64,000 nucleotides of DNA from Planococcus koreensis (GCF_004761975.1 NZ_RQII01000019.1:62001-126000); one strand, 5' to 3'; counted from the first letter of the stretch, positions 19,955 through 32,526 are shown. The notes: generated from the letters alone by a model not told the origin. A program made the numbers and translations.

Positions 19955-20533
19955 ATGAAGAAATTATTGATTCCCATCGTGGTGATTATTGCGATCATTG
20001 CGTTAATCGCCGCGATGATTGTGCCGAGCTATAACGGCTTCGTGTCGCTCGAGGAAGACGTTAACCAATCGTACGCGCAAATTGAGAACCAGCTGCAGCG
20101 CCGTCTCGACTTGATCCCGAACCTTGTGGAAACGGTGAAAGGGTTCGCGAACCAGGAACAGGAAGTCATCAACAGCATCACAGAAGCCCGTTCTAACCTT
20201 GCAGGGGCTAATACGGTGCAAGAACAGGCAAACGCTGATGCAAAATTGAGCGGCGCGCTGAGCCGGTTGCTGGTCGTAGTTGAGAATTACCCGGAATTGA
20301 AATCAAGCGAAAATTTCCAGCAGCTGTCTGATGAATTGGCTGGGACGGAAAACCGCATCGCGGTTGCCCGCCAGAATTATAACGCTTCTGTAACGGAATT
20401 CAACCGCAAAGCCAGAAGTTTCCCAGGCAATATGGTCGCTGGCGTTTTCGGCTTTGAACAAAAAGAGTACTTTGAAGCAGATCCAGATGCACAAGAAGCT
20501 CCCGAAGTCGACTTTGGGACTGATGAGGAATGA
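19955..20533 (+). CDS. LemA family protein
   Basis: A 192-residue protein with one N-terminal membrane segment (residues about 4-24) and a helical LemA domain (YAQIENQLQRRLDLIPNLVETVKG, ENRIAVARQNYN, FPGNMVAG). The biochemical role is unknown; LemA proteins often pair with TPM-domain proteins, as here, and with envelope-stress functions. ATG 19955 follows AGAGGGG; an earlier in-frame start at 19892 lacks a site. It is coupled by ATGA to the next gene. Confidence 0.9.
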   Translation: MKKLLIPIVVIIAIIALIAAMIVPSYNGFVSLEEDVNQSYAQIENQLQRRLDLIPNLVETVKGFANQEQEVINSITEARSNLAGANTVQEQANADAKLSGALSRLLVVVENYPELKSSENFQQLSDELAGTENRIAVARQNYNASVTEFNRKARSFPGNMVAGVFGFEQKEYFEADPDAQEAPEVDFGTDEE

Positions 20534-21303
20534 TTCGGAAAACAGCTAGTTTATTTCTATTGCTGATGCTTCCGGCCGCAATGGTTTTTGCAATCGAGTT
20601 TCCGGAGCTGAAGGATGATATTTACATCCAGGACATCGCCGGCGTTCTTTCGGCTGAACAGGAAGAGGAAATCCGGCAGTTAGGCACTGGGCTTGAAGAT
20701 GCCACGACGGCACAGATTGCTGTGATGGCCATTCCTTCATTGGAAGGCGAACCGATTGAAAGCTACGCCTATGAAGCATTCCGCCATTATGGCGTTGGCT
20801 CGGAAGAAGCGAATAACGGCGTGCTGGTCGTGCTGGCGATGGAAGACCGGGAAATCTATATTGAAATCGGCTACGGCCTGGAAGGCGCGTTGCCGGATGG
20901 CAAGGTGGGCCGCATCTTGGATGACTATGCCGTACCGTATTTGCGCGAAGACGCCCCTGACCAAGCAATTCTCAATACCTATCAAGCGCTTTACCAGGAA
21001 GTCGCTGCCGAATATAATTGGAATGGCGAGCCGGTCGAACCACAGGCCGCTGCTTCTTCTGGGGAAGACGAAGGCGGCGGAATCCCATCGTTCTATATCG
21101 TCATTACTGTCATTGTCGTGATGTATTTGCTGTCGCGCGGCGGCAGAGGCGGTCCAGGCGGACGGGTGCGGCGGGGCGGCTATATGGGGCCAGGCTCATT
21201 CGGCGGCGGTTTTGGCGGTGGCTTCGGTGGTGGTGGAGGCGGCGGTTTCCGAGGAGGCGGCGGCGGTTCTTCCGGCGGCGGCGGAGCTGGCCGAGGATGG
21301 TAA
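20530..21303 (+). CDS. TPM-domain membrane protein with glycine-rich tail (YgcG family)
   Basis: 257 residues: signal peptide (residues 1-21, ending MVFA), a TPM_phosphatase domain (about 30-150; YIQDIAGVLSAEQEEEI and EIGYGLEGALPDGKVGRILDD), one membrane segment near 180-198, and a Gly/Ser/Arg tail ending GGGGAGRGW. The TPM fold binds metal and some plant members act as phosphatases or photosystem repair factors; the bacterial role is unclear. Coupled to the LemA gene. Confidence 0.88.
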   Translation: MIRKTASLFLLLMLPAAMVFAIEFPELKDDIYIQDIAGVLSAEQEEEIRQLGTGLEDATTAQIAVMAIPSLEGEPIESYAYEAFRHYGVGSEEANNGVLVVLAMEDREIYIEIGYGLEGALPDGKVGRILDDYAVPYLREDAPDQAILNTYQALYQEVAAEYNWNGEPVEPQAAASSGEDEGGGIPSFYIVITVIVVMYLLSRGGRGGPGGRVRRGGYMGPGSFGGGFGGGFGGGGGGGFRGGGGGSSGGGGAGRGW

Positions 21304-21319
21304 CGAAAGAAGGGTGAAC

Positions 21320-21550
21320 ATGATTACATTATTCACACGGGCAAATTGTCCGTTATGCGATGAAGCGAAGCTCATGCTGAAATTGGTCCAGGAGGATTTC
21401 GATATCGACTGGACGGAAGTGGACATCGAAAGCGATGACGCTTTGCATGAAAAATACATGCTGATGATTCCGGTGATCGAGCGCAATGGCGAAATGATCA
21501 TCTACGGCAATATCGGCTATATTGAATTATTGGAAGCGTTAGAACTTTAA
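21320..21550 (+). CDS. Glutaredoxin-like small redox protein
   Basis: A 76-residue thioredoxin-fold protein with a CPLC active site at residues 10-13 and the cis-Pro segment MLMIPVIERNG. It belongs to the short glutaredoxin-like group (DUF836 type) of bacilli. ATG 21320 follows GAAGGGTG. An open frame extends back into the Gly-rich tail of the preceding gene, which is not used. Confidence 0.8.
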   Translation: MITLFTRANCPLCDEAKLMLKLVQEDFDIDWTEVDIESDDALHEKYMLMIPVIERNGEMIIYGNIGYIELLEALEL

Positions 21551-21563
21551 CGCTTCTTTTTAT

Positions 21564-21592
21564 TTGCATTTATTCGAAAGCTCAGCTAGAAT
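21564..21592 (+). promoter_or_regulatory. Promoter of cggR-gap
   Basis: TTGCAT (21564-21569), 17 bases, TAGAAT (21587-21592). Confidence 0.6.
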
Positions 21593-21600
21593 GAAATGAG

Positions 21601-21638
21601 TGGGACAGAATAAAAGTGTTGGGACGGAAATTGTCCCG
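21601..21638 (+). promoter_or_regulatory. CggR operator
   Basis: Two tandem half-sites beginning GGGAC at 21602 and 21621, 19 bases apart; the second continues to GGAAATTGTCCC. This resembles the duplicated GGGAC...TGTC operator of B. subtilis and, as there, lies between promoter and cggR. Confidence 0.7.
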
Positions 21639-21657
21639 TACGAAAAGGAGTGAATAA

Positions 21658-22701
21658 ATGGATCCATTAACGGAAGCGCAGAACAAGCTCGTGCCGGAAA
21701 TGACCGACCTCCTGAAAAAACGCTATCAGATTTTACAGGCTATCCAGAGAGAACAGCCCATTGGCAGGCGCGCACTCAGCGAACTTGCCGGCATGAAAGA
21801 ACGCGATATCCGCAACGAAACTGATTTGTTGCGCAGCCAACAGCTGATAAAAGCAAAAACCGCTGGAATGGTTGTCACCGATCAAGGTGCAGCTGTTCTG
21901 GAGGCCCTGAAAGAATTCATGCGCGAAGTTTCCGGACTTTCGCACATGGAACAGCAATTGAAATCCATTTTGGGAATCGCGCGGGTGCACATTGTCCCGC
22001 AAGACAGCGACGACATGCCGGCCGTCAAAGGCGATATCGGCAAAGAAGCTGCCCGGCTGCTTGAATCACGGTTCGCCCAGCATAAAATTGTTGCGGTGAC
22101 CGGCGGCAGCACGATGGCAGCCATCTCGAAAGAGTTATCCACTGACAGGAAAGACAACGCGCTTCAATTTGTCGCTGCACGCGGCGGCTTGGGCGAAGAT
22201 GTCCTCCACCAAGCGAACACCATTGCATCAGCATTTGCCGCCAAAACCGGCGGCTCGGTCAAAACGCTGTACCTGCCGGATCACCTTAGCGCGGAAGCGT
22301 TCGAGATGATGCTGCGCGAACCGGTCATCAAAGACATGATGGACCACTACGACCGGACGGATATTGTCGTGCATGGAATCGGCAATGCCGAGGAAATTGC
22401 ATTGCAGCGAAAATCTTCCAGCGAAGAAGTGGAGCATATCCGATCCGGCGGCGCAGTAAGCGAAGCATTCGGCTACTACTTCAACGCTCAAGGAGAAGTG
22501 GTTTATCGCATCCGTACAGCGGGAATCCAATTGGAGCAAGTCAAAAATGCCGCATTCATCCTGGCAGTAGCCGGGGGGCATTCGAAAGCACAGGCAATTC
22601 TATCGTATTGCAAAATTGCAGCCAAAGGGACGGTGCTCGTCACTGATGAAGGGGCGGCCCGGCAAATAATTGAACTTACACAAAAACTGGAGGAATTATA
22701 A
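21658..22701 (+). CDS. cggR: Central glycolytic genes regulator (SorC family)
   Basis: A 347-residue repressor with an N-terminal winged helix (RRALSELAGMKERDIRNETDLLRSQQLIK, residues about 38-66) and a C-terminal SorC sugar-binding domain that in B. subtilis binds fructose-1,6-bisphosphate (VAVTGGSTMAAISKEL, VHGIGNAEE, VTDEGAA). It heads the operon it represses, with the operator at 21601. Confidence 0.93.
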   Translation: MDPLTEAQNKLVPEMTDLLKKRYQILQAIQREQPIGRRALSELAGMKERDIRNETDLLRSQQLIKAKTAGMVVTDQGAAVLEALKEFMREVSGLSHMEQQLKSILGIARVHIVPQDSDDMPAVKGDIGKEAARLLESRFAQHKIVAVTGGSTMAAISKELSTDRKDNALQFVAARGGLGEDVLHQANTIASAFAAKTGGSVKTLYLPDHLSAEAFEMMLREPVIKDMMDHYDRTDIVVHGIGNAEEIALQRKSSSEEVEHIRSGGAVSEAFGYYFNAQGEVVYRIRTAGIQLEQVKNAAFILAVAGGHSKAQAILSYCKIAAKGTVLVTDEGAARQIIELTQKLEEL

Positions 22702-23706
22702 ATGACTTTAAAATTAGCAATTAACGGATTCGGACGCATCGGACGCATTGTTTTCCGCCAAGCATTGATTCATGAAGAAGTGGAAGTAGTAGCAGTAAAC
22801 GATTTGACTGACGCGAAAATGCTTGCACACTTGTTGAAATACGATTCAGTCCACGGAACGATGGACGCTGAAATTTCTTCTGAAGGCGAATACTTGATCG
22901 TCAACGGCAAGAAAATCAAAGTCTTCTCTGAAAAAGATCCTTCGAACCTTCCATGGGGCGAATTGAACATCGACATCGTTGTTGAATCGACTGGATTCTT
23001 CACTGACGCTGAAGCGGCTGAAAAACACATCGAAGCTGGCGCGAAAAAAGTAATCGTTTCTGCACCGGGCAAAAACATGAAAACTCTTGTTATGGGCGTT
23101 AACCATGAAAGCTACGATCCAGCAGAAGACAAAGTCGTTTCAAATGCATCTTGTACAACAAACGGCTTAGCTGGAATGTCCAAAGTATTGAACGACAAAT
23201 TCGGCATCAAACGCGCGATGATGACTACGATCCACTCATACACGAATGACCAGATCTTGCTTGACTCACCGCATAAAGATTACCGCCGTGCACGTGCAGC
23301 TGCAGAATCCATGATTCCGACAACTACAGGCGCAGCAGTAGCGGTAACAAAAGTATTGCCGGAATTGGTCGGCAAATTGGACGGAATGGCAATCCGCGTT
23401 CCTACACCAAACGTTTCATTGATCGACTTGGTCGCTGAACTTGAAACTTCAACAACGATTGAGGAAGTAAACGCAGCGCTTAAAGAAGCATCTGAAAATG
23501 AATTGAAAGGCTTCTTGGAATACAGCGAACTTCCGCTTGTCTCAAGAGACTATAACGGCGTAAAAGCTTCAGCGACTGTTGATGCATTGTCAACGATGGA
23601 ACTTGGCGGCAACATGGTGAAAGTCCTTGCTTGGTACGATAACGAGTCTGGCTACTCAGCACGCTGCATCGACTTGGCTCTTCACATGTACAAAACAGGC
23701 TTGTAA
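22702..23706 (+). CDS. gap: Glyceraldehyde-3-phosphate dehydrogenase, glycolytic type
   Basis: 334 residues. NAD-binding INGFGRIGR at the N-terminus, catalytic SNASCTTNGLAG (Cys near 152), and NAD specificity suggested by the Asp of VNDLTD. It directly follows cggR (adjacent codons), so it is the GapA-type glycolytic enzyme. Confidence 0.97.
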   Translation: MTLKLAINGFGRIGRIVFRQALIHEEVEVVAVNDLTDAKMLAHLLKYDSVHGTMDAEISSEGEYLIVNGKKIKVFSEKDPSNLPWGELNIDIVVESTGFFTDAEAAEKHIEAGAKKVIVSAPGKNMKTLVMGVNHESYDPAEDKVVSNASCTTNGLAGMSKVLNDKFGIKRAMMTTIHSYTNDQILLDSPHKDYRRARAAAESMIPTTTGAAVAVTKVLPELVGKLDGMAIRVPTPNVSLIDLVAELETSTTIEEVNAALKEASENELKGFLEYSELPLVSRDYNGVKASATVDALSTMELGGNMVKVLAWYDNESGYSARCIDLALHMYKTGL

Positions 23707-23760
23707 TCTCAAAATCATAGCTTAATTACCGATGAACCTCTATAATGAAAGAGGGTAAAA

Positions 23761-23797
23761 GGGGTGGGGATTTACCCCGCCCCTTATTTTTTTATAT
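23761..23797 (+). terminator. Hairpin between gap and pgk
   Basis: GGGGTGGGG (23761-23769) pairs with CCCCGCCCC (23775-23783), followed by TTATTTTTTT. It probably terminates or attenuates the strongly expressed cggR-gap transcript. A TATAAT at about 23740 may add a weak promoter for the downstream genes. Confidence 0.75.
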
Positions 23798-23813
23798 GAA
23801 CGGGAGGATTTTC

Positions 23814-24998
23814 ATGTTGAAGAAAATGACCATGAAAGACGTGGACTTAAAAGGGAAACGCGTATTTTGCCGAGTGGATTTCAATGTTCCGATGTCAGAA
23901 GGAAAAGTGACAGACGACACACGGATCCGCGCAGCTGTTCCAACGATTGAATACTTGATCGAAAACGGAGCAAAAGTTATTTTGGCAAGTCATTTAGGCC
24001 GCCCGAAAGGTGCAGTCAACGAAGACATGAGACTGGCAGCAGCAGGAGCCAGGTTAACCGAATTATTACATAAACAAGTTAAGAGCCTCGATGAGTCGAT
24101 CGGGGAAAAAGTGGAACAGGAAATTTCGGCAATGGCTGAAGGCGATGTCATCCTGCTTGAAAACGTCCGTTTCCACGCAGGCGAAGAAAAGAATGATCCT
24201 GAACTCGCCAAAGCATTCGCAGCGCTGGCAGATGTTTTCGTCAATGATGCATTCGGCGCCGCGCACCGTGCGCACGCATCGACAGCTGGCATTGCGGAAC
24301 ATCTGACAGCTGTATCCGGCTTGCTGCTGGAAAAAGAGCTGGATGTCCTTGGCAAAGCCTTGTCTGAACCGGACCGTCCGTTTACGGCGATCATCGGTGG
24401 AGCCAAAGTCAAAGACAAAATCGGTGTCATCGACCATCTTTTGGATAAAGTCGATAACCTGATCATCGGCGGCGGCTTATCGTATACATTCAGCAAAGCG
24501 CAAGGCAATGAAGTCGGGAACTCGCTGCTTGAAGAAGACAAAATCGACCTTGCTAAATCATTCATTGAAAAAGCGAAGGACAAAGGCGTCAACTTATACA
24601 TGCCGATTGATGTCGTCGTAGCAAAAGAATTTTCAAATGATGGCGAAACGAAAGTCGTGGGGATTTCTGAAATTCCTTCTGACTGGATGGGCCTCGATAT
24701 CGGACCTGAAACCGCTAAAACTTATGCGAATGTCATCAAAGATTCGAAGCTGGTCATCTGGAACGGGCCTATGGGCGTGTTTGAAATGAGCTCGTTCGAA
24801 AACGGTACGAAATCCGTCGCGCAAGCAATGGCGGAAACAGAAGCTTATACGATTATCGGCGGAGGAGACTCTGCGGCGGCTGTCGAGAAATTCAACGTAG
24901 CCGACAAAATGGACCATATCTCTACGGGCGGCGGTGCTTCCCTTGAGTTTATGGAAGGCAAGGATCTGCCTGGCGTTACTGCATTAACCGATAAATAG
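23814..24998 (+). CDS. pgk: Phosphoglycerate kinase
   Basis: 394 residues. Substrate-binding RVDFNVPM (residue about 22) and ASHLGRPKG, nucleotide-site [12 protein letters not shown] and [14 protein letters not shown]-terminal [13 protein letters not shown]. It makes ATP from 1,3-bisphosphoglycerate. ATG 23814 is set by GGGAGGA; the frame is open through the upstream hairpin but that is not coding. Confidence 0.97.
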   Translation: MLKKMTMKDVDLKGKRVFCRVDFNVPMSEGKVTDDTRIRAAVPTIEYLIENGAKVILASHLGRPKGAVNEDMRLAAAGARLTELLHKQVKSLDESIGEKVEQEISAMAEGDVILLENVRFHAGEEKNDPELAKAFAALADVFVNDAFGAAHRAHASTAGIAEHLTAVSGLLLEKELDVLGKALSEPDRPFTAIIGGAKVKDKIGVIDHLLDKVDNLIIGGGLSYTFSKAQGNEVGNSLLEEDKIDLAKSFIEKAKDKGVNLYMPIDVVVAKEFSNDGETKVVGISEIPSDWMGLDIGPETAKTYANVIKDSKLVIWNGPMGVFEMSSFENGTKSVAQAMAETEAYTIIGGGDSAAAVEKFNVADKMDHISTGGGASLEFMEGKDLPGVTALTDK

Positions 24999-25012
24999 AA
25001 GGAGTGGTTTTG

Positions 25013-25774
25013 TTGAGAAAGCCGATTATAGCAGGAAACTGGAAAATGTATAAAACTTTTTCTGAAGCAAAAGAATTTGTCGAAGAAGTGAAAGGCCTCG
25101 CGCCGGACGCGGACAAAGTCGATTCAGTTATTTGTGCGCCAGCGCTGTTTTTGCAGCAGCTGGCAACATCAACGGAAGGCAGCCCGCTACACATCGGGGC
25201 GCAGACGATGCACGAAGAAAAAGAAGGAGCGTTCACCGGCGAAATCAGCCCTGCGCAATTAGCGGATCTTGGCATCCAATACGCCATTATCGGCCATTCG
25301 GAGCGCCGCCAATACTTCAACGAAACGGACGCTTCCGTCAACAAAAAAGTGCATGCCGCGTTTGAATACGGCATCACGCCGATCATGTGCGTCGGTGAAA
25401 GCTTGGAACAGCGCGAAAGCGGTTCTACAGGCGACATCGTCGAACAGCAAGTGGCTGAAGGGCTGAAAGGCCTGTCAGCAGAACAGGCAGCTCAAACGGT
25501 CATTGCATATGAACCGATCTGGGCGATTGGCACAGGCAAAACGGCAACTGCGGAAGATGCCAATGAAGTCTGCGGCATTATCCGCAAAAAAGTGGCATCG
25601 CTTTACGATGAAAATACAGCACAGCAAGTACGCATCCAATACGGCGGCAGTGTGAAACCAGCGAACATCGAAGAATTGATGGGCATGGAGCACATTGACG
25701 GTGCATTAGTCGGCGGAGCGAGCCTGGAAGCGGAGTCTTATGTGAAATTGCTAGAGGCGGGATTGCATGCGTAA
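25013..25774 (+). CDS. tpiA: Triosephosphate isomerase
   Basis: About 253 residues. N-terminal GNWKMYK, catalytic His in [10 protein letters not shown], catalytic Glu in [14 protein letters not shown] and phosphate-binding [18 protein letters not shown] 25013 fits AAGGAGTGG upstream and gives the normal [12 protein letters not shown] terminus; GTG 25004 lies inside the ribosome site. It overlaps gpmI by 8 bases. Confidence 0.97.
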   Translation: MRKPIIAGNWKMYKTFSEAKEFVEEVKGLAPDADKVDSVICAPALFLQQLATSTEGSPLHIGAQTMHEEKEGAFTGEISPAQLADLGIQYAIIGHSERRQYFNETDASVNKKVHAAFEYGITPIMCVGESLEQRESGSTGDIVEQQVAEGLKGLSAEQAAQTVIAYEPIWAIGTGKTATAEDANEVCGIIRKKVASLYDENTAQQVRIQYGGSVKPANIEELMGMEHIDGALVGGASLEAESYVKLLEAGLHA

Positions 25775-27299
25775 TACAGAGTATCCAGTAGCATTGATTA
25801 TCTTGGACGGTTTCGGCTTCCGGGCAGAAAACTTCGGGAACGCAGTGGCTCAGGCGAAAAAACCGAATTTCGATCAATTATGGAATGAATATCCGCACAG
25901 CTTGCTGACGGCATCCGGTGAAGCGGTCGGCTTGCCGGAAGGGCAAATGGGCAATTCCGAAGTCGGGCACTTGAATATCGGCGCCGGACGGATTGTCTAC
26001 CAGAACTTGACGCGCATCCATAAATCGATCAAAGACGGCGATTTCTTCGGCAATCCAGCATTTTTGGAAGCTGTTGCGAATGCCAAACAAAACGGCACTG
26101 CACTTCATTTGATGGGGCTGCTGTCTGACGGCGGCGTCCACAGCCATTACGAGCACCTTTTCGCGTTATTGAAACTTGCGAAACAGCACGGACTGACTGA
26201 AGTCTATGTACATGGATTTTTGGACGGCCGCGATGTCGGCCCTCAGACTGCATTGAAATATGTAGAAGAAACCGAACGCCAAATGGCTGAAATCGGCGTC
26301 GGCAAGTTCGCTTCCATCAGCGGCCGCTATTACGCAATGGACCGCGACAATCGCTGGGAGCGGGTTGAACTCGCCTACCGTGTGCTTGTCGACGGTGTCG
26401 GCGGAGCAGCGGAAAGCGCGAGCGAAGGAATTGCCAAGTCCTATGAAACAGGCGCCAATGACGAATTCGTCTTGCCGTTCGCGGTGACTGAGAACGGCGC
26501 ACCAGTGGGGACGATTAAAACAGGCGATTCTGTCCTGTTCTTCAATTTCCGTCCGGACCGCGCCATTCAACTGACATCGGCATTTGTGAAGGAAGATTTC
26601 AAAGGCTTCCCGCAAGGACCGAATAAACCACAGAATTTAACGTTTGTTACCTTTACCAGCTATAGCGATGAATTGCCGACCCGGGTCGCATTCGATACGC
26701 TGGATCTGGAAAATACAATCGGGGAAGTATTATCGGAAAGCGGTTTGCGCCAATTGCGCATTGCCGAAACCGAGAAATATCCACACGTCACGTTCTTTAT
26801 GAGCGGCGGCCGTGAAGATGTATTTCCGGGGGAAAAGCGCATTTTGGTGGATTCACCGAAAGTGGCGACTTATGACCTGAAGCCGGAAATGAGCGCGTAC
26901 GAAGTGACGGACCAATTATTGAAGGAGATCAATGATGATGCATTTGACGCCATCATCTTGAACTTTGCAAATCCGGATATGGTGGGCCACAGCGGAATGC
27001 TGGTGCCGACAATCCGGGCAATCGAAGTCGTCGACGAATGCCTCGGCAGAATCGTCGAAGCATTGCACGCTAAAGGCGGCGCGGCCGTTATCACAGCGGA
27101 CCACGGCAATGCTGACGAAGTGCTGACGCTCGAAGGCAATCCGATGACGGCGCATACGACGAATAAAGTACCATTAATCGTTACGAAACCAGGCGTCGTG
27201 CTGAGAGAAGACGGTATTCTTGCCGATTTGGCACCGACTGTCTTGAAATTATTGAACGTTGACCAACCGGCAGAAATGACCGGAAAACCATTATTCTAA
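25767..27299 (+). CDS. gpmI: 2,3-bisphosphoglycerate-independent phosphoglycerate mutase
   Basis: 510 residues, alkaline-phosphatase superfamily with two manganese ions. Catalytic Ser in [14 protein letters not shown] near residue 63; metal-binding [10 protein letters not shown] near 404 and [10 protein letters not shown] near 443. It interconverts 3- and 2-phosphoglycerate. Confidence 0.97.
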   Translation: MRNTEYPVALIILDGFGFRAENFGNAVAQAKKPNFDQLWNEYPHSLLTASGEAVGLPEGQMGNSEVGHLNIGAGRIVYQNLTRIHKSIKDGDFFGNPAFLEAVANAKQNGTALHLMGLLSDGGVHSHYEHLFALLKLAKQHGLTEVYVHGFLDGRDVGPQTALKYVEETERQMAEIGVGKFASISGRYYAMDRDNRWERVELAYRVLVDGVGGAAESASEGIAKSYETGANDEFVLPFAVTENGAPVGTIKTGDSVLFFNFRPDRAIQLTSAFVKEDFKGFPQGPNKPQNLTFVTFTSYSDELPTRVAFDTLDLENTIGEVLSESGLRQLRIAETEKYPHVTFFMSGGREDVFPGEKRILVDSPKVATYDLKPEMSAYEVTDQLLKEINDDAFDAIILNFANPDMVGHSGMLVPTIRAIEVVDECLGRIVEALHAKGGAAVITADHGNADEVLTLEGNPMTAHTTNKVPLIVTKPGVVLREDGILADLAPTVLKLLNVDQPAEMTGKPLF

Positions 27300-27319
27300 A
27301 CTAAGGGAGCTGTTTTTAA

Positions 27320-28615
<1,296 letters not shown>

Positions 28616-28643
28616 GGCTTTAGCGTTAGTTCTTCTATTGCTA

Positions 28644-28672
28644 TTGTCATATTTATAAGTTTTTGGTAAACT
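28644..28672 (+). promoter_or_regulatory. Candidate secG promoter
   Basis: TTGTCA (28644-28649), 17 bases, TAAACT (28667-28672). Confidence 0.5.
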
Positions 28673-28711
28673 AGTTCTTGTTGTGGAAGTTCTTTTCAGG
28701 AGGTGGAATTT

Positions 28712-28939
28712 ATGCATACGTTGTTAGTAACCTTATTGGTTATCGTATCGCTCGCTTTAATTGTTGTCGTATTATTGCAATCAGGAAAAAGTGCAGGTCT
28801 TTCAGGAGCCATCTCCGGTGGAGCAGAGCAACTTTTCGGCAAGCAAAAAGCTCGTGGAGTAGACTTGGTCCTTCATCGGGTAACGATTGTACTTGCTGCC
28901 TTATTCTTTATTTTGGCTATTGCCGTAACTAAAGCTTAA
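28712..28939 (+). CDS. secG: Preprotein translocase subunit SecG
   Basis: 75 residues with two membrane segments (about 4-24 and 53-72) and the conserved loop [20 protein letters not shown] between them. It is an accessory subunit of SecYEG. ATG 28712 follows AGGAGGTGG. Confidence 0.95.
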   Translation: MHTLLVTLLVIVSLALIVVVLLQSGKSAGLSGAISGGAEQLFGKQKARGVDLVLHRVTIVLAALFFILAIAVTKA

Positions 28940-28952
28940 TGTAGACGATTAA

Positions 28953-28989
28953 TCGCCTGACCATTTCACTGGTTAGGCGTTTTCTTTTT
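28953..28989 (+). terminator. secG terminator
   Basis: CGCCTGACCA pairs with TGGTTAGGCG, then TTTTCTTTTT. Confidence 0.85.
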
Positions 28990-29081
28990 ATAACGATATA
29001 ATAATAAGTAGCTGCAGATATTCCAGAAAACAAAGCGGTAACTCAAGGTTATATTAATGTTTATAAATATCGATATTCCGC

Positions 29082-29195
29082 AAAACAGCTGCGCTTGCCG
29101 CGGGCGAGCGCCAAGCCTCCTCAGTCGCTTCGCTCCTTGCGGGGTCTCGGCTGTCTCGCTTTCCCGCAGGCGTCTCCGCTGTTTTGCTCCATATC
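29082..29195. repeat. GC-rich palindromic repeat, copy 2
   Basis: Core GCCGCGGGCGAGCGCCAAGC, CTCAGTCGCTTCGCTCC, GGGGTCTCGGCTGTCTCGC and TTTCCCGCAGGCGTCTCCGC. The outer ends form an inverted repeat: GATATTCCGCAAAACAGC (29082) against GCTGTTTTGCTCCATATC (29178-29195). The stretch from 28990 to 29346 holds no gene besides this repeat. Confidence 0.75.
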
Positions 29196-29346
29196 GGGAG
29201 ATATCTTAGCTAAGGCGTGTCAAGGGCTCGTCTCATGGCGAGAGTCATGCCCAAAGCGTCCGTAGCGGGGGATGAAGCTAGGAATTCTATCTAAACTAAC
29301 ACTTGGAGTGTTCAATGAATACTGAACAAATGAATGGAGGATTTTT

Positions 29347-30093
29347 ATGCGAGTTTCGCAGCCAAAACCATTTTTCTTTAAAGCAGGCCCGAGAGCGGTC
29401 TTGTTGTTGCATGGATTTACAGGGAATTCAGCGGATGTCCGGATGCTGGGCCGCTTTCTTGAGAAAAACGGCTATACGTCGATTGCGCCGCATTATGCGG
29501 GGCATGGCGTGGAGCCGGAGAAACTGATTCCGACGGGGCCGGAAGATTGGTGGCAGGATGTCGAGTCGGCTTATGAACAATTGAAAGAAGAAGGCTATGA
29601 AGAAATCGCGGTTGCCGGATTGTCGCTTGGGGGCGTATTCGCGCTGAAGTTAGGGTATACATTCCCCATAAAGGGACTTGTGACGATGTGCGCTCCGATG
29701 TACATGAAAACGACTGAATTGATGTACGAGGGCGTGTTGAAATATGCGCGTGAATACAAGAAATATGAAGGAAAAGACGACGCGCTTATCGAAGAGGAAA
29801 TGAAGAAGTTCCAGGAGCGCCCGATGGAATCTTTGCAGTATCTCCGGGAACTGATCCAGGAAGTGCGTGGACAGGTGGATCATATTTATGCGCCGCTATT
29901 CGTGGTCCAAGGCACGTTGGATGATGTCATCGATACCGATTCGGCCAATGTCATTTACGATCAGGCAGAGTCGATCGATAAACAAATCAAGTGGTACGAA
30001 GAATCGGGGCACGTCATTACACTTGATAAAGAGAAAGAACAATTGCACGAAGATATTTTAGAATTTCTTGAATCGCTCGATTGGAGCGTGTGA
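29347..30093 (+). CDS. Alpha/beta-hydrolase carboxylesterase (Est/YvaK type)
   Basis: 248 residues. [14 protein letters not shown] forms the oxyanion region, [12 protein letters not shown] holds the nucleophile Ser near 93, the Asp is in [11 protein letters not shown] near 193 and the His in ESGHVITLD near 223. It is similar to the thermostable carboxylesterase Est30 and to YvaK, which also lies between secG and rnr in B. subtilis. The natural substrate is not known. Confidence 0.92.
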   Translation: MRVSQPKPFFFKAGPRAVLLLHGFTGNSADVRMLGRFLEKNGYTSIAPHYAGHGVEPEKLIPTGPEDWWQDVESAYEQLKEEGYEEIAVAGLSLGGVFALKLGYTFPIKGLVTMCAPMYMKTTELMYEGVLKYAREYKKYEGKDDALIEEEMKKFQERPMESLQYLRELIQEVRGQVDHIYAPLFVVQGTLDDVIDTDSANVIYDQAESIDKQIKWYEESGHVITLDKEKEQLHEDILEFLESLDWSV

Positions 30094-30118
30094 GAATTTC
30101 GAATAGGAGGAATTGGGA

Positions 30119-32473
30119 ATGGCTAATAATGAAATGTCGCTTGAACAACGTTTATTGACCTTTATGCGCGAAGATGCGTATAATCCGTTAACTGTAAAAG
30201 AAATTGAAGAACAATTCGGTTTCGAAGATGCGGATGAGTTCAAGGAACTTGTGAAAACATTGGTGAAACTTGAAGAAAAAGGGCTGCTGGTGCGTTCGCG
30301 CGCTGACCGCTATGGCGTCCCTGAACGCATGAATTTGATGCGCGGTAAATTTATCGGGCATGCCAAAGGCTTCGGCTTTGTGGCTCCGGAAGAGACGGGC
30401 TTGGACGATGTGTTTATTCCGCCGACAGAAGTGAACGGGGCAGTGAATGGCGATAAAGTCATGATCCGTGTTTCTGAAGGATCATCTGGCGATCGCCGCG
30501 AAGGCGCAATCATCCGCATTTTGGAGCGCGGTACGACGAAAGTGGTCGGCACGTTCCAGGACAACCGCGGTTTCGGCTTTGTTGTGCCGGATGACAAAAA
30601 GATGAATATGGATGTATTTATTGCCAAAGATGATACGCTTGGCGCAGTGGATGGCCATAAAGTGGTTGTTGAAATCACGGGCTGGCCGGAAGGGCGCAAG
30701 TCCGCTACGGGCATGGTGTCACAGATTCTTGGCCATAAGAACGATCCGGGCGTTGACATTTTGTCGATTATCCATAAACACGGCATCGAAACGGAATTTC
30801 CGCAGGACGTGCTTGACCAGGCGAATGATGTGCCGGAAGAAATCGATCCAGCTGATTTGAACAATCGCCGCGACTTGCGCGGGGAGCAGATCGTGACAAT
30901 CGATGGCGCCGACGCGAAAGATTTGGATGACGCGGTTCAAGTAGTGAAATTGGAAGACGGCACGTATAAATTAGGTGTCCATATTGCCGATGTCAGCCAT
31001 TACGTGACGGAAGGTTCGCCGATTGACCGCGAAGCTTATGACCGCGCAACGAGTATTTACCTGACAGACCGGGTTATTCCGATGATTCCACACCGTTTGT
31101 CGAACGGCATTTGCTCGTTGAATCCGCAAGTCGACCGTTTGACACTGTCGTGTGAAATGATCTTCAACGATATGGGCGAAGTGTTGTCGCATGACATTTT
31201 CCAAAGTGTCATCAATACGTCAGCGCGTATGACGTATACGGACGTTTATGAAATTCTGGAACTCGACAATAAAGAATTGAAAGAAAAATACACGAATTTG
31301 GTGCCGATGTTCGAATTGATGAAGGACTTGGCCGAAATTCTTCGCGGACGCCGCATGCGCCGCGGGGCAATCGATTTCGATTTCAAGGAAGCGAAAGTCA
31401 TTGTTGACGAAGAAGGCTATCCGATTGATGTCGTTGTCCGCGAACGGACGGTTTCTGAACGATTGATCGAAGAGTTCATGCTGGCTGCCAATGAAACAGT
31501 CGCTGAACATTTCCATCACATGGAAGTGCCATCGTTGTACCGGATCCACGAAGATCCAAAGCCGGAAAAACTTCAGCGTTTCTTTGAATTCATTACGAAT
31601 TTCGGGATCGTTGTCAAAGGCAGCGGGACGCAAGTCGAACCGAGTGCGCTGCAGGAAATCATCAATTCGATAAAAGATTCACCTGAAGAAGCGGTTGTTT
31701 CGACGATGATGCTGCGCTCGATGCAGCAAGCGAAATATTCATCGGACAGCGTCGGGCATTTCGGTCTTGCAAGTGAATACTATACGCATTTCACTTCACC
31801 GATCCGCCGTTACCCGGATTTAATCATCCACCGCTTGATCCGTACGTATTTGATCAATAAAGACTTGTCGAAAGCGACGATCATGCATTGGGAAGCGAAC
31901 ATGGACGACATCGCGGAGCATACATCAGCGCGCGAACGCCGTGCAGTCGATGCTGAACGCGATACGGATGCTTTGAAGAAATCTCAATACATGGCTGATA
32001 AAATCGGCGAAGAATTCGAAGGTATCATTTCGTCGGTGACGAATTTCGGCTTGTTCATCGAGTTGCCGAATACGATTGAAGGCTTGGTCCACGTCTCGAA
32101 TATGACAGATGACTTCTACCGTTTCGACGACCGCCAGATGATGATGATCGGCGAACGCACAAATCGCCAATTCCGCATCGGCGATGAAATCCAGATCAAA
32201 GTAATCGGGGTAAAACCAGAAGAATCTTCGATTGATTTCGAAATTGTCGGCATGCCGCAAAGCAAGCGCCGCACAAGCAGAGATGCACCGAAAGTGATCC
32301 GTGCCGGCAAACGGGACGGAGACGCGAAAGGCAAAGGCCGAGGCGGCAGCGGGAAGCCAGGCGGAGGCGGAAAACCGGGAAGCAAACCGGGAGAAGCTCC
32401 AGGGCGCAAACCGAAAAGCCAGAAGAAGAAGTTTTACGAAGGCGCCGCGAAACGCGGAGGCAAAAAGAAATAA
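30119..32473 (+). CDS. rnr: Ribonuclease R
   Basis: 784 residues. Domain order: N-terminal winged helix (about 5-65), two cold-shock/OB domains (about 70-220), RNB catalytic domain (about 250-585) with the magnesium aspartates in [17 protein letters not shown]1 domain (about 635-715, [18 protein letters not shown]), and a basic Gly/Lys/Arg tail. It degrades structured RNA 3' to 5' and, with SmpB-tmRNA encoded next to it, clears defective mRNAs from stalled ribosomes. ATG 30119 fits AGGAGG at 30105. Confidence 0.97.
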   Translation: MANNEMSLEQRLLTFMREDAYNPLTVKEIEEQFGFEDADEFKELVKTLVKLEEKGLLVRSRADRYGVPERMNLMRGKFIGHAKGFGFVAPEETGLDDVFIPPTEVNGAVNGDKVMIRVSEGSSGDRREGAIIRILERGTTKVVGTFQDNRGFGFVVPDDKKMNMDVFIAKDDTLGAVDGHKVVVEITGWPEGRKSATGMVSQILGHKNDPGVDILSIIHKHGIETEFPQDVLDQANDVPEEIDPADLNNRRDLRGEQIVTIDGADAKDLDDAVQVVKLEDGTYKLGVHIADVSHYVTEGSPIDREAYDRATSIYLTDRVIPMIPHRLSNGICSLNPQVDRLTLSCEMIFNDMGEVLSHDIFQSVINTSARMTYTDVYEILELDNKELKEKYTNLVPMFELMKDLAEILRGRRMRRGAIDFDFKEAKVIVDEEGYPIDVVVRERTVSERLIEEFMLAANETVAEHFHHMEVPSLYRIHEDPKPEKLQRFFEFITNFGIVVKGSGTQVEPSALQEIINSIKDSPEEAVVSTMMLRSMQQAKYSSDSVGHFGLASEYYTHFTSPIRRYPDLIIHRLIRTYLINKDLSKATIMHWEANMDDIAEHTSARERRAVDAERDTDALKKSQYMADKIGEEFEGIISSVTNFGLFIELPNTIEGLVHVSNMTDDFYRFDDRQMMMIGERTNRQFRIGDEIQIKVIGVKPEESSIDFEIVGMPQSKRRTSRDAPKVIRAGKRDGDAKGKGRGGSGKPGGGGKPGSKPGEAPGRKPKSQKKKFYEGAAKRGGKKK

Positions 32474-32480
32474 TGAGGGG

Positions 32481-32502
32481 GCGGCTCTCCAGCCGCTCTT
32501 TT
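32481..32502 (+). terminator. Weak hairpin between rnr and smpB
   Basis: GCGGCT-CTCC-AGCCGC followed by TCTTTTCT. Short stem; probably partial termination. Confidence 0.4.
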
Positions 32503-32526
32503 CTATCAATTATGAGGTGAAGCAAT